From Amycolatopsis sp. FBCC-B4732 (GTDB taxonomy: Bacteria; Actinomycetota; Actinomycetes; Mycobacteriales; Pseudonocardiaceae), in NCBI RefSeq assembly GCF_023008405.1, contig NZ_CP095376.1, positions 1,202,001 through 1,266,000 on the forward strand: 64,000 nucleotides of DNA, read 5' to 3'. Below are positions 1 to 8,024 of this stretch, piece by piece (the first letter of the stretch is position 1; each line of letters begins with the position of its first letter). Made by a program: the position numbers and the translations under genes. The notes below the pieces were generated by a model. It was not told the DNA's origin and did no database searches. It saw only the letters and a list, made by a program, of their open reading frames with translations.

Positions 1-1370
1 GCCGACGCGCGGTCGAAGTCGTTGCCCGCGCCGGCGATCAGCTGCTGCGTCTTCGCGCGGACGCGGTCGTCGACCCGGTCGAGCTCGGTGTAGCGCGGCG
101 GCAGGTCGTCGACGCGCGCGGTCACGCGCAGCTCGGCGGCCGTCGGCTCCTTCAGCGACGCGTATTCGACGTACGACGGCGGGGTTTCGCTGCGCGTGGT
201 GAACACCGTGCCGCTGACCTGGTCGTAGAGGTAGCCGTTGCCGGCACCGTCGATCACCCGCGGCGCGCCGAACACCGGCAGCCAGTTGTCGCGCCAGCTC
301 GTCGGCTCGACGTCGATCTTGCGCGCGGCGCCGGTGCCGTCGTCGCCCGGCGCGGCCGGCAGCTGCGGCCCGACCGGGACGCCCTGCTGCGAACGGCCCT
401 CGTCGTGCAGGCCCCAGCCCTTGTTCGGGTAGAAGGTGTCCAGCGTCATCGCGCGCAGCAGCCGCCGGTCGGTGCCGAGGCCGCGGACCTTGAACAGCTC
501 GCGGTTGGAGCCCTGGTCGAGCATCCCGCGCAGCTCGGTGAACGGCTGGATGCCGAAGCCGCCGGAGCCCGCGCCGGCGCCGTTCCCGCTGGCGCCGAAG
601 GGGATCCGCCCGACCGTGCCGACCCACGTGATCGCGCCGCCGAACAGGCCGAGCACGATCGCCGCGCTGACGACCGCGACCGGCGCGGACAACACGCCCT
701 GCTTGCCGCTGCGGCCGGGTGCTTCACGGGTCCGCCAGCGCCGGTGCCGGTGGTTGCCGTCGACGGCCAGCAGGCCGGCGAAGGCCGCGCCGCCGAGCAG
801 GAACGTCCACCAGGGCAGCATTTCCTCGCTCAGCGCGGCCGGCACGGCGTAGACGCAGAGCAGCACGAGCCCGGTCGCGGCCGGCGCCGCGGCGGCCACC
901 GTCAGCGTGTCGACCAGGACGGCGACCAGGCCGATCAGGATCGTCACCAGGCACAGGATCGGCTGGCTGCCCTCGACCGGCGGCAGCCCGACGCGGATCT
1001 GCTCGGCGGCGGCCGAAAGCGTCGTGCCGATCTCTTCGAACGCGTCCGGGCCGGGGATCACCTGCAGGATCCCGTTCGTGGTGAACGCGCCGGTGATGAG
1101 GAACAGCAGCACCAGCAGCTGGCCGAGGCCGACCAGCACGGTCGGCACCTGCAGCGAGCGCAGCGCCAGCCCGGTCGCGCCGATCAGCAGGACCGCGACG
1201 AAGAGGTAGCCGAACCAGGCCAGTCCGGCCACGACGCTGGTCACCGACGTCGCCGCGCAGAGCGTCGCGATGCCGGCCGCGGCCGGCGCCAGCAGGCTGC
1301 TCCGCCAGGCCGACAGCGGGTGCTGGGACGACGGGCGGTTCGCCGGGCGCGGGGGTGCGGAGGTGCTCAT
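1..1370 (-). CDS. TgpA-like transglutaminase-domain membrane protein (partial, 3' end cut by window edge)
   Basis: Last gene of the MoxR/DUF58/TgpA operon. The visible N-terminal ~450 residues start MSTSAPPRPANR and hold a series of hydrophobic segments (roughly residues 25-45, 55-75, 120-175 and 215-235). These are followed by a long extracytoplasmic region that includes the TgpA pre-transglutaminase part (residue stretch LRAMTLDTFYPNKGWGL). The Cys-His-Asp catalytic domain and C-terminal membrane helix would lie beyond position 1. The ATG overlaps the DUF58 stop as ATGA, which indicates translational coupling. Family knowledge: such proteins go with MoxR ATPases and DUF58 proteins in envelope-linked modules of unclear function. 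The catalytic Cys cannot be seen here, so activity is inferred. Confidence 0.8.
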   Translation of the reverse strand, partial: MSTSAPPRPANRPSSQHPLSAWRSSLLAPAAAGIATLCAATSVTSVVAGLAWFGYLFVAVLLIGATGLALRSLQVPTVLVGLGQLLVLLFLITGAFTTNGILQVIPGPDAFEEIGTTLSAAAEQIRVGLPPVEGSQPILCLVTILIGLVAVLVDTLTVAAAAPAATGLVLLCVYAVPAALSEEMLPWWTFLLGGAAFAGLLAVDGNHRHRRWRTREAPGRSGKQGVLSAPVAVVSAAIVLGLFGGAITWVGTVGRIPFGASGNGAGAGSGGFGIQPFTELRGMLDQGSNRELFKVRGLGTDRRLLRAMTLDTFYPNKGWGLHDEGRSQQGVPVGPQLPAAPGDDGTGAARKIDVEPTSWRDNWLPVFGAPRVIDGAGNGYLYDQVSGTVFTTRSETPPSYVEYASLKEPTAAELRVTARVDDLPPRYTELDRVDDRVRAKTQQLIAGAGNDFDRAS

Positions 1371-2641
1371 CGCTGACCGCCGATCAACGTGTGGCCGCGG
1401 GCACCGCTGCGGCTGAGCTCGGCCCACACCTGCGGCATCGGCGAGCCGGGCCCGGCGATGACCACGCCCCAGCCCGACGCGCGCAGCAGCGCGGCCGAGT
1501 CTTCGGTGGCCGCGGCCCGCTGCTCGGGCGCGCTCACCCCCGCCGACCAGGTGGGCGTGTCGAGCAGGACGGCGAGGCTGCGGATGCCGCGCGGACGGTA
1601 CTGGGTCAGTTCGTGGACGGCTTCGGTGCTGACCGTGCCGAGCACGGCGATCAGCTCCTGGCCCTCGCCGGGGTCGCCGGCCAGCGTGATGTCCCGCTGG
1701 TGTGCCGGCTGCAGCGCGGCCAGCGCGTCGAGCAGGACGTTGTCGTAGTGGTCCCCGCCTTCGCCGGGGGTGTCGGCGAGGGTGATCCCGTGCTCGCTGA
1801 CCAGCCGGACGCGGTGCCCGGACCGGCGCAGGTGCAGCGCGGCCGACGCGGTGAACGACACCGCCCACTCCAGGCTGGCGGCCGGGCCGCTGCCGTGGTG
1901 CGCGGCGGCGCGGTGGTCGAGCAGCACGGTGGTGCCGCCGCGCCACGGCCGTTCTTCGACGCGCACCATGATCTCGTCGCGGCGCGCGGTCGAGCGCCAG
2001 TGCACCTTCCGCAGGTCGTCGCCCTGGCGGTACTGGCGGACGATGACGTCGGCCTCGCCCTGCCCGGCGTGCAGCCGGACGGTGCCGTCGTCGCCGACGC
2101 CGATCCCGGCGCCGCTCGGCATGCCCCACAGCGGGACCACCCGGGGCACGACGACCAGCCGCGAGTGCCCGATCAGCTCGCGCTCGAACTCGCACAGCCC
2201 GAACGGGTCGGTGATGGTCGCGCGCAGCGGCCCGACCTGCTGGACCCCGCGCAGCACCGGCTGCAGCGGGTAGCGCAGCGCGACGCGGCGGTCGTGCGGG
2301 AGCCGCTCGACGACGAACCGCGGCCGCGAACCCAGCGCGTACGGCACGCCGTCCTCGAGCAGGATCTCGCCGGCCGGCAGCCGGCCGCTGCGCCACAGCT
2401 CCAGGTGGACTTCGCCGTTGCCGCCGACCGCGACGCGCTGCGGGTTCAGCGTGCGGGTGGCGCCGATGCGCAGCCGGGTCGCCGAGATGAACGCGGCGAC
2501 CAGCAGCGGCAGCGCCACCACGAACACCGCCACGCGCAGCAGGTCGCGTTCGTTGAGCACGAACGAGCACACCGCGGCCGCGATCCCCGCGGCCAGGAGG
2601 CAGCGGCCGCGGGTGGTCAGGCCGGACAGGGCACGCAGCAT
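1367..2641 (-). CDS. DUF58 domain-containing membrane protein
   Basis: A 424-residue protein. Two hydrophobic segments near the N-terminus (about residues 14-30 and 35-52) are followed by a soluble region with the DUF58 hallmark VRQYRQGDDLRKVHWRSTAR and a vWA-like C-terminal half. The start MLRALSGL was chosen over a much longer upstream frame because the extra residues overlap moxR and are low complexity. A purine-rich GGGGAAGAGAACGG sits just before it. It lies between MoxR and the TgpA-like gene, the usual order. Family knowledge: DUF58 proteins are probable MoxR partners, with a proposed role in protein maturation or envelope integrity. The specific substrate is unknown. Confidence 0.85.
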   Translation of the reverse strand: MLRALSGLTTRGRCLLAAGIAAAVCSFVLNERDLLRVAVFVVALPLLVAAFISATRLRIGATRTLNPQRVAVGGNGEVHLELWRSGRLPAGEILLEDGVPYALGSRPRFVVERLPHDRRVALRYPLQPVLRGVQQVGPLRATITDPFGLCEFERELIGHSRLVVVPRVVPLWGMPSGAGIGVGDDGTVRLHAGQGEADVIVRQYRQGDDLRKVHWRSTARRDEIMVRVEERPWRGGTTVLLDHRAAAHHGSGPAASLEWAVSFTASAALHLRRSGHRVRLVSEHGITLADTPGEGGDHYDNVLLDALAALQPAHQRDITLAGDPGEGQELIAVLGTVSTEAVHELTQYRPRGIRSLAVLLDTPTWSAGVSAPEQRAAATEDSAALLRASGWGVVIAGPGSPMPQVWAELSRSGARGHTLIGGQR

Positions 2642-2675
2642 GCCGTTCTCTTCCCCTTCGCGCGCTGGAACAATT

Positions 2676-2724
2676 TTTCGGGGGTTCGGGTGGCGGAGCC
2701 CCCGACCTGGGGCGAAGCCCCAGA
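2676..2724. repeat. Twin GC-rich hairpin between moxR and DUF58 gene
   Basis: Two adjacent inverted repeats. CTGGGGC-gaa-GCCCCAG occupies 2707-2723. GGGGGTTC...GGAGCCCCC occupies about 2680-2703. An A/T run lies next to them at 2673-2678. In the minus-strand transcript the hairpins follow the moxR stop but are not followed by a U-run, so this is not a textbook terminator. It may be an attenuator, a processing site or an intergenic repeat element. Confidence 0.45.
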
Positions 2725-2733
2725 TGTCACCAG

Positions 2734-3801
2734 CTAGGGACGGGAGCCCTGCGGCACCGGGACCCGGTGCAGCACCGCGCGCACGACGTCGGTCGCCGAC
2801 CGCCGCGCCGCGTGGGCCTCGGTGGTCAGCACCAGGCGGTGCGCCAGCACCGGAACCGCGACCGTGTGCAGGTCGTCCGGGACGACGTAGTCGCGGCCCG
2901 ACAGCGCCGCCTGCGCCCGCGCCGCGCGGACCAGGTGCAGCGTGGCCCGCGGGGAGGCGCCGAGGCGGATCTCCGGGACCTGCCGGGTGGCCGCGACGAC
3001 GTCGACGGCGTACCGGCGGACCTCCGGCGCCATGTGCACGTTGCGGACCGTCTCGATCAGGCGGTGCACGGTCTCGCCGTCGGACACCGGCTGCAGCTCT
3101 TCGAGGGGGTTGTGGCCGGCGTGCTCGTCGACCATGGCCAGCTCGGCCTGCTGGTCGGGGTAGCCGATGGAGACGCGCGCGGTGAAGCGGTCGCGCTGGG
3201 CCTCGGGGAGGGCGTAGGTGCCTTCCATCTCGATCGGGTTCTGGGTCGCGATGACCATGAACGGCTCTTCGAGGCGGTAGGTCGAGGTGTCGACGGTGAC
3301 CTGGTGCTCTTCCATGCACTCCAGCAGCGCCGACTGCGTCTTCGGCGAGGCGCGGTTGATCTCGTCGCCGACCACGATGTTCGCGAACACCGGGCCGGGG
3401 CGGAAGTCGAACTCGCCGGACTGGCGGTTGTAGATCGAGACGCCGGTGACGTCGCTCGGCAGCAGGTCCGGGGTGAACTGGATGCGGCTGACCGTGCAGT
3501 CGATCGACCGGGCGAGCGCCTTGGCCAGCGACGTCTTCCCGACGCCGGGGACGTCTTCGACCAGGAGGTGGCCTTCGGCGAGCAGCGTGACCAGCGCGAT
3601 CCGGATGACGTCGGGCTTGCCGACCAGCACGCGTTCGACGTTGGCGGCGATCCGGCGGGCGGTTTCGTGCAGCTCGTCCAGCGACACTCTGGCGGGCCGG
3701 CCGGCGGCCCGGCCGTTGCCCGTGGACTCCGCCGGGTAAGGCGGCCGTCCGGATGCCTGCTCGCCCGATCCGGGCGTCGCAGACTGGATTCTCGACGTCA
3801 C
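2734..3801 (-). CDS. MoxR-family AAA+ ATPase
   Basis: A 355-residue AAA+ ATPase. Walker A is VPGVGKTSLAKA, with a Walker B-type acidic region and the MoxR-specific GDEINRASPKTQSALLE segment. A typical MoxR C-terminal lid follows (SPRATLHLVRAARA). A GTG start at 3801 was preferred over the longer frame because an AGGAGGT ribosome-binding site lies 4-5 nt upstream. First gene of the minus-strand operon with DUF58 and TgpA-like genes. Family role: a chaperone-like ATPase acting with DUF58/vWA proteins. The target in this organism is unknown. Confidence 0.92.
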   Translation of the reverse strand: MTSRIQSATPGSGEQASGRPPYPAESTGNGRAAGRPARVSLDELHETARRIAANVERVLVGKPDVIRIALVTLLAEGHLLVEDVPGVGKTSLAKALARSIDCTVSRIQFTPDLLPSDVTGVSIYNRQSGEFDFRPGPVFANIVVGDEINRASPKTQSALLECMEEHQVTVDTSTYRLEEPFMVIATQNPIEMEGTYALPEAQRDRFTARVSIGYPDQQAELAMVDEHAGHNPLEELQPVSDGETVHRLIETVRNVHMAPEVRRYAVDVVAATRQVPEIRLGASPRATLHLVRAARAQAALSGRDYVVPDDLHTVAVPVLAHRLVLTTEAHAARRSATDVVRAVLHRVPVPQGSRP

Positions 3802-4107
3802 TCGACCTCCTGGTGGCGCGTGGCCGCGCGCACTGTGCGCACCGCCGGGCCGAACGGCCCCCATCGCTGCTGTCCGCGCGCAGCGACCAGCCTTCCATCC
3901 AGTGTGTCAAACCCGGGCGAACCAGGGGCCGGAACCCCGTGAACCCCGGGCAATCACGCCCGCCACGGCGGTTGATGACACTGCGCAAGCAGCGACGATA
4001 CCCCGAACGGGTGTGTTGTCACCCGATTCTGGGTGCTCCCGCTGACACCCCGCTTTGTCGTATGCTGCGTTTCGAGGTCGCCCGGCTACAGAGAGGCGTA
4101 ACCGCTC
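3802..4107. other. Divergent intergenic region (moxR / WXG-like gene)
   Basis: No convincing coding sequence in these 306 bases. It must hold promoters for the minus-strand moxR operon and the plus-strand ESX-like genes. A TATGCT at 4061-4066 could be a -10 for the rightward genes, but I see no matching -35 at 16-18 nt. A GAGAGG purine run at 4091-4096 lies 11 nt before the ATG at 4108. Confidence 0.5.
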
Positions 4108-4458
4108 ATGAGCGACGTGCGCGCGCAACCGCCGTTCGACGTGCGCGGCTTCGCGGTCGCGCCCGAGCTGGCCGCGGACGCCTACGGGAAGCTCGGTCGG
4201 CTGCAGGACGTCGTCGGCGAGATGGTCCGCGAGGCCAAGGTGCTGGGGCGGACGGTGCCGCTCGGCGGCGGGTACGCGGGGGAGCTGGGCCGGTTCATGG
4301 CCGAGTACGGCATCGGCGGCCAGGGGTCGGCCGTGCAGCAGCTGACGGCGTTCGGCAAGGAGCTCGAGACGCTCAAGCACCGGATCTCGGAGGCGCTGGC
4401 GAAGTACCAGCACGCCGACGAGCAGGCGGCGGACGGGGTGGACTGCTCGGGTGGCTGA
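4108..4458 (+). CDS. Small helical WXG100/ESX-like protein
   Basis: A 116-residue, mainly helical protein of the size class of ESX substrates and type VII-associated proteins. It has no signal peptide or membrane helix. A glycine-rich turn (residues ~50-56, LGGGYAGELG) separates two predicted helices, but no strict WXG is visible. It overlaps the next gene by 8 nt and sits beside DUF3558, PPE-like and EspG-like genes. That context, rather than a motif, is the reason for the ESX link. It could also be a DUF-type actinobacterial hypothetical. Confidence 0.6.
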   Translation: MSDVRAQPPFDVRGFAVAPELAADAYGKLGRLQDVVGEMVREAKVLGRTVPLGGGYAGELGRFMAEYGIGGQGSAVQQLTAFGKELETLKHRISEALAKYQHADEQAADGVDCSGG

Positions 4459-4987
4459 TCGGATGCGACTGCTGGGGGTCCCGGTCGCGCTGGTGGTGCT
4501 CGCCGGCTGCGCGCAGACCTCGCCGCGAACCGAGATCGGCCACACCACGTCGACCCCGGCGTCGTCGACGCCGCCCGTCGCGTGGACCGGCCTGGCCGCG
4601 ATGGACCCGTGCACCTTGCTCAGCCCCCAGGACCGCTCGAGCGCCGGGGTGAGCGTGCTCGGCAAGCCCAAGGAGATCGCGGGCGCCCGCGCGTGCGACT
4701 GGACCGTGCCCGGCGCCTTCGGCGTCACCGTGACCCTCAGCGAGACCGACGGCCTGGCCGACCTCGAAGTCGCGAAGAAGACCGCGACGAAGACGACGGT
4801 CGGCAGCCACCCGGCGCTGAAGGTGATGGACAAGAAGGCCGCCGACGGCACCTGCGCCGTGCTGCTCGGGGTCGGCGACGCGGCCAGCGTCCAGATCGAC
4901 GTCAGCAACACCGGTTTTTCGGACACCCCGCTCGCGTGCCGCCGCGCGGGCACGGTGGCCGGCCTGGTGGAACCGAAACTGCCCTGA
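4451..4987 (+). CDS. DUF3558 family lipoprotein
   Basis: A 178-residue predicted lipoprotein. A short hydrophobic signal follows a positively charged N-terminus and ends in the lipobox LAGC, with Cys at about residue 21. A Ser/Thr/Pro-rich linker leads into a DUF3558-type domain (MDPCTLLSPQDRSSAG... and GARACDWTV). The paired cysteines C54, C78, C138 and C158 could form disulfides outside the cell. The GTG at 4451 overlaps the upstream stop; an ATG at 4463 is an alternative start. DUF3558 proteins are common actinobacterial lipoproteins often found near ESX-like genes; their function is unknown. Confidence 0.8.
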   Translation: MADRMRLLGVPVALVVLAGCAQTSPRTEIGHTTSTPASSTPPVAWTGLAAMDPCTLLSPQDRSSAGVSVLGKPKEIAGARACDWTVPGAFGVTVTLSETDGLADLEVAKKTATKTTVGSHPALKVMDKKAADGTCAVLLGVGDAASVQIDVSNTGFSDTPLACRRAGTVAGLVEPKLP

Positions 4988-5003
4988 CCACGAGAGGTGC
5001 GCC

Positions 5004-5567
5004 GTGCCCGACGCCCAACCGCCCGTCCCCACCGCGCGGTACGAGTCCTACAGCCACGAGGCCATGGCCGCGGAGGTCGAGGCGGGCAACGACCCGGTCG
5101 CCGCGGGCGAGGCGGGCGCGCGCTGGGACGGGCTGGCGAAACGGCTGCAGGAGTCGACCGCCGAACTGGCCGGGCTGATCACGTCGTCGCGGGAGAACTG
5201 GCGGGGCGGCGCGGGCGACGCGGCGCGGGCGGCCCTCGGCCGGGCCGCGGACTGGCTTTCGCACTCCGCCGCCGTCTCGGCTTCGGTCGGCCGCGCGGTC
5301 GGCGCGCAGGCGGAGGCGGCGGCGCGGGCTCGGGCCGACATGCCGCCGCCGGTGGGCTACGACCCGGCGTCGATGATCCGGGACGCGGCTTCGTCGGGGA
5401 ACCTGCAGGTCCTGGCAGGACTGTCGGACGAGCTGGCGGTCCGCCGCGCCGAGGCGGAAGCCGCGCGGCAGAAGGCGATCGACGTGATGCGCACCCGCGA
5501 CGCGGCGCTGCACGGCCACGTGCCGGCCGAGACGTTCCCCGCCGCGCCGTCGCTGGGGCAGGCTTGA
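5004..5567 (+). CDS. PPE/WXG-like helical protein
   Basis: A 187-residue, alanine-rich helical protein with no signal peptide. The central ENWRGGAGDAARAAL (residues ~69-83) is a WxG turn between two long helices, the hallmark of WXG100/PPE-type ESX partners. The C-terminal half adds another helical pair. GTG start at 5004, six nt after GAGAGGT. It directly precedes and overlaps an EspG-like gene, which supports an ESX-substrate role because EspG chaperones bind PE-PPE proteins. No type VII secretion signal (YxxxD/E) is obvious at the C-terminus. Confidence 0.7.
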   Translation: MPDAQPPVPTARYESYSHEAMAAEVEAGNDPVAAGEAGARWDGLAKRLQESTAELAGLITSSRENWRGGAGDAARAALGRAADWLSHSAAVSASVGRAVGAQAEAAARARADMPPPVGYDPASMIRDAASSGNLQVLAGLSDELAVRRAEAEAARQKAIDVMRTRDAALHGHVPAETFPAAPSLGQA

Positions 5568-6319
5568 TCCGCGTCTCGGCGTCGGCGTTCGACATCCTGT
5601 GGACCGACCTCGGCCACGACCGCCCGCCGGAGCCGCTGAGCGTCCGCAGCGTCGGCGGCACCGAGGAGGAACGCGCCGAGGTCCGCAAGGCGGTGTACGA
5701 CAACCTGGCCGAGCGCGGGCTCTACGACGGTTCTGCGCTGGAGCCGGCGTTGACGGAGCGGCTCGCGCTGCTCGCCTCGGCGGAGGTCTTCGTGGCGTGC
5801 GAAGCGATGGTGGACATGACGGCGGAAGCCCCGTTCCGCGCGGTGACGGCGGTCCGCGGCCGCCGGGGCGTCCTGGCGACCCAGCCGGAGCAGACGATCG
5901 CACTGGCGGCCATCCGCGACGCCGAGCTGTGCACGGCGATCATCGACGTCCTCCCGGAGCTGACGGCCGGCCCGGGGTACGGGGTGAGCCTGCCGGCGTC
6001 GTCCTTGGCGGGCTCGGTGGAGGACCCGGTGTTCTCTTCCCGCGGCGCGGCTTCGGCGGCTTCGTCGGCTCAGCTGCGGGAGGTGCTGGCGATCCAGGCG
6101 CGCCCGGTGTACTCGGCGGGGTCGTTCAGCGTGAGCCGCCGTGGCCCGTCGGGGAGGGTGGCGCGGGTGGGCGGGCTGTCGTGGTTCGACACGGACGTGG
6201 GCGCGTATTGCGCGACGAAGACGCCGGGGCGGGGCGGGCAGGACTGGGTGAACGTGACCCCGGTGGACAGCACCCGCCTGGCGGCGCGGGTCGCGTCACT
6301 GCTCACTCCGGAGGACTGA
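5564..6319 (+). CDS. EspG-like ESX secretion chaperone
   Basis: A 251-residue protein starting MIRVSASAFDILWTDLG. It has the family features of EspG (ESX secretion-associated protein): an N-terminal Sxxx(F/L)DxLW-type segment, a central VFVACEAM region and a C-terminal half rich in beta strands. In mycobacteria EspG binds PPE proteins in the cytosol and keeps them soluble for ESX export. Here it probably serves the helical protein just upstream. The TTG start at 5564 overlaps the upstream stop by 4 nt; no better start lies nearby. No ESX core ATPase (EccC) or membrane genes are in the window, so this is a satellite group. Confidence 0.75.
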   Translation: MIRVSASAFDILWTDLGHDRPPEPLSVRSVGGTEEERAEVRKAVYDNLAERGLYDGSALEPALTERLALLASAEVFVACEAMVDMTAEAPFRAVTAVRGRRGVLATQPEQTIALAAIRDAELCTAIIDVLPELTAGPGYGVSLPASSLAGSVEDPVFSSRGAASAASSAQLREVLAIQARPVYSAGSFSVSRRGPSGRVARVGGLSWFDTDVGAYCATKTPGRGGQDWVNVTPVDSTRLAARVASLLTPED

Positions 6320-6335
6320 CCCGGCCCCGCAACGT

Positions 6336-6384
6336 CATGAACGACTCTTTCATGTCGTCAGGCGCCATGAACGACTCTTTCGTG
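6336..6384. repeat. Repeat pair CATGAACGACTCTTTCATG, copies 1-2
   Basis: Copy 1 (CATGAACGACTCTTTCATG) is at 6336-6354. Copy 2 is at 6366-6384 and has one change near its end (CGTG). The unit is partly palindromic (CATGAA...TTCATG). Two further copies lie at 7452-7500 on the other side of the intervening gene. The stop codon and last residues (HERVVHGA) of that minus-strand gene are made from this repeat. Confidence 0.85.
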
Positions 6385-7341
6385 ACGTCCGGTCAGGACC
6401 ACGGGCGGACGCGGGTGGGTTGCGGCGGCCTGGTACGCGGAGATCAGCTCGGCGACGACGGCTCGGGGGTCGTCGCGCAGGCGGCTCGGCACGGTCTGGA
6501 CCACGGCGACGCCGGCGGCCGCGTAGCGGTTGTTGCGGGCGAGGGTTGCCGCGTAACCGGGCTGCCCGAAGTGGAACTCGTAGGAGTCGATCTCCCAGGC
6601 GAGGGCGACGTCGTCGAACCAGGCGTCCGGGGTGGCGATGTAGCGGCCCCGGTCATCGCGGAGTTCGAAGTTCCAGACGGGCTCCGGCAGGCCTGTCCGG
6701 CGCCACACCGCCATGGCTTCGGCTTCCGCGGCCGAACGGGCGCCATCGGTGATCTCCCGGAGCGCTGAACGCGGCAACGCGGTTCCCCGCTTGCTGCCGG
6801 CCTCCAGCTCAGCGGCCAGCTCGGCCGGGTCGACGCCGAGCTGCTGGACCGCCTCGGCGAGCAAGGCCCGGATCGGTGCCCGCTCACGCAAACGCCGGCA
6901 CTCGTCGAGCACCGCCCGCACCGCCGGTGCGACGACGAGCCCGTCGCACCGGACCGGAACGGGCATGCGCTTGGTACGTTCGACGAGGACGTAGCCGGTG
7001 CTGGTGGTCTTCAGGTGCAGCGGCAGCAGGACGTGGATCAGCTCGCCCGGCACGGCCGGCCGGTCGAGGCCCTGCCTGCGGCACGCTTCGACACCCGTGA
7101 CCACGGCTTGGTCGCCGCAGTGGAGGAGAGCGCCTTCGACCAGCTGCCGCCGTGTGGGTTCGCCGGTGCGCAGCAGCACCACACCCGGGAGGAGCCGCCG
7201 CCAGGGCCCGCCGGGGAGGCACCGCCGGTAGCTGGTTCCCTGCGGCACGCCCAGCGCCTCCAGGTGCGCCACCGCGATCACGCCTCGTCGGCTGGCCGCG
7301 AAGAGCGCTTCCGCGTCGCGCGTCCAAGATCCTCTTGTCAC
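6358..7341 (-). CDS. AbiEi-like winged-helix / endonuclease-fold protein
   Basis: A 327-residue protein. The N-terminal ~70 residues (ALFAASRRGVIAVAHLEAL...YRRCLPGGPWRRLLPGV) match the winged-helix start of AbiEi-type antitoxin proteins. The C-terminal ~110 residues look like a DUF559/Vsr-type restriction-endonuclease fold (IATPDAWFDDVALAWEIDSYEF, with acidic D/E pairs in the expected core). This two-part layout is common in actinobacterial orphan proteins annotated as AbiEi family or DUF559. No AbiEii toxin gene lies next to it, so it is an orphan. The GTG at 7341 is the likely start; an upstream extension exists but consists of repeat-encoded residues. Confidence 0.65.
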   Translation of the reverse strand: MTRGSWTRDAEALFAASRRGVIAVAHLEALGVPQGTSYRRCLPGGPWRRLLPGVVLLRTGEPTRRQLVEGALLHCGDQAVVTGVEACRRQGLDRPAVPGELIHVLLPLHLKTTSTGYVLVERTKRMPVPVRCDGLVVAPAVRAVLDECRRLRERAPIRALLAEAVQQLGVDPAELAAELEAGSKRGTALPRSALREITDGARSAAEAEAMAVWRRTGLPEPVWNFELRDDRGRYIATPDAWFDDVALAWEIDSYEFHFGQPGYAATLARNNRYAAAGVAVVQTVPSRLRDDPRAVVAELISAYQAAATHPRPPVVLTGRHERVVHGA

Positions 7342-7451
7342 TCGCCGATCGTGACTCGTTCGGCCAGAGGGAACCAGAGCTTTGCGCGATCTGTGGACTA
7401 CTCGGGGTGACTTCGCGTGCCTGTGGACAAGTCCCGGTGTGGTCCGGACGT

Positions 7452-7500
7452 CATGAACGACTCTTTCATGGCGTCCGGCGAGGTGAACGACTCTTTCATG
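7452..7500. repeat. Repeat pair CATGAACGACTCTTTCATG, copies 3-4
   Basis: Copy 3 is an exact CATGAACGACTCTTTCATG at 7452-7470. Copy 4 is at 7482-7500 and starts GGTG instead of CATG. Each is followed by a GCGTCC or ACATCC-type tail similar to that seen after copies 1-2. The pair spacing (30 nt start to start) equals that of copies 1-2, so the duplicated unit is the pair. Confidence 0.85.
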
Positions 7501-7568
7501 ACATCCACGCGCGGCGGGGGAGGGGCGGGGTGCTCTTCGCTGGATCCAGCCGGGAGCTCCCTTCGGTC

Positions 7569-7756
7569 CCCACGCACCCCCACTGGCGTCCCGGCGCGCC
7601 CGCACCCGGGGGCTCCACGTTCCCCACCCACAGCCCCACGTGCCCTCACCCGTGTCCCCACGGGACCCCACCGAAGGCCCCACGCATCCCCACCCGGGGC
7701 CCCACGCACCCCCACCCGGGTCCCCACGGGACCCCACCCGGGGCCCTTAGGGTTCC
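7569..7756. repeat. GC-rich degenerate tandem repeat
   Basis: About 190 bp built from variants of CCCCACG-N-ACCCCACCCGGG, with words such as CCCCACGCA, CCCCACCCGGGG and GTCCCCACGGGACCCC recurring every 18-24 nt. It opens long frames on several strands, but the predicted peptides are simple Gly/Arg/Pro repeats, so I do not call a gene. Together with the repeat pairs it fills most of the 7342-7917 gap before the mraZ promoter. Confidence 0.7.
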
Positions 7757-7917
7757 TTCGCGGCCGTTATGCGGACGTCCGGGGTACAGCTGAGGTTGCT
7801 CCGGCCCCCGCCGAGGGGGATCTTGGCCACCGCCCCCCACACTGGCCCCCACCTGCCCCCACCTCGTTGACCTGCGTAAACGGACCACACGACGGAGTGA
7901 GCCGTCGGTTTCTCGCG

Positions 7918-7945
7918 TTGACTGTGGTGAAAAGTGGGGTACGGT
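7918..7945 (+). promoter_or_regulatory. Putative mraZ promoter
   Basis: TTGACT at 7918-7923 and TACGGT at 7940-7945, with a 16-nt spacer, form a plausible vegetative promoter for the dcw cluster. The MraZ boxes run through the spacer and past the -10, so MraZ binding would block polymerase. An upstream TTGACC at 7867-7872 could be the -35 of a second promoter. Confidence 0.5.
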
Positions 7946-7959
7946 GGTGGCCAGTGGGG
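7925..7959 (+). promoter_or_regulatory. Four MraZ boxes, 10-nt period
   Basis: TGGTG (7925-7929), TGGGG (7935-7939), TGGTG (7945-7949) and TGGGG (7955-7959) are each separated by exactly 5 nt. MraZ is known to bind TGGGN repeats with 5-nt spacers upstream of its own gene and repress the dcw cluster. The exact phasing makes this a confident autoregulatory operator. Confidence 0.85.
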
Positions 7960-8024
7960 CGGAAGGGAAGCCCTGGAGCCGTAGACGGTGGTTCGCCACC
8001 GGGTGCGGTAGGGAGGTGGAGGCC

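Noticed and set aside
405..3942. Long plus-strand frames (e.g. 405-1376, 1355-2737, 2767-3942)
   Set aside because: They lie opposite the MoxR/DUF58/TgpA genes and have Arg/Ala/Gly/Asp-rich shadow composition with no domains.
7398..7793. Repeat-encoded peptides rich in Gly-Val-Arg or Pro-His as proteins
   Set aside because: They come from the GC-rich tandem repeat and read equally well in several frames and on both strands.
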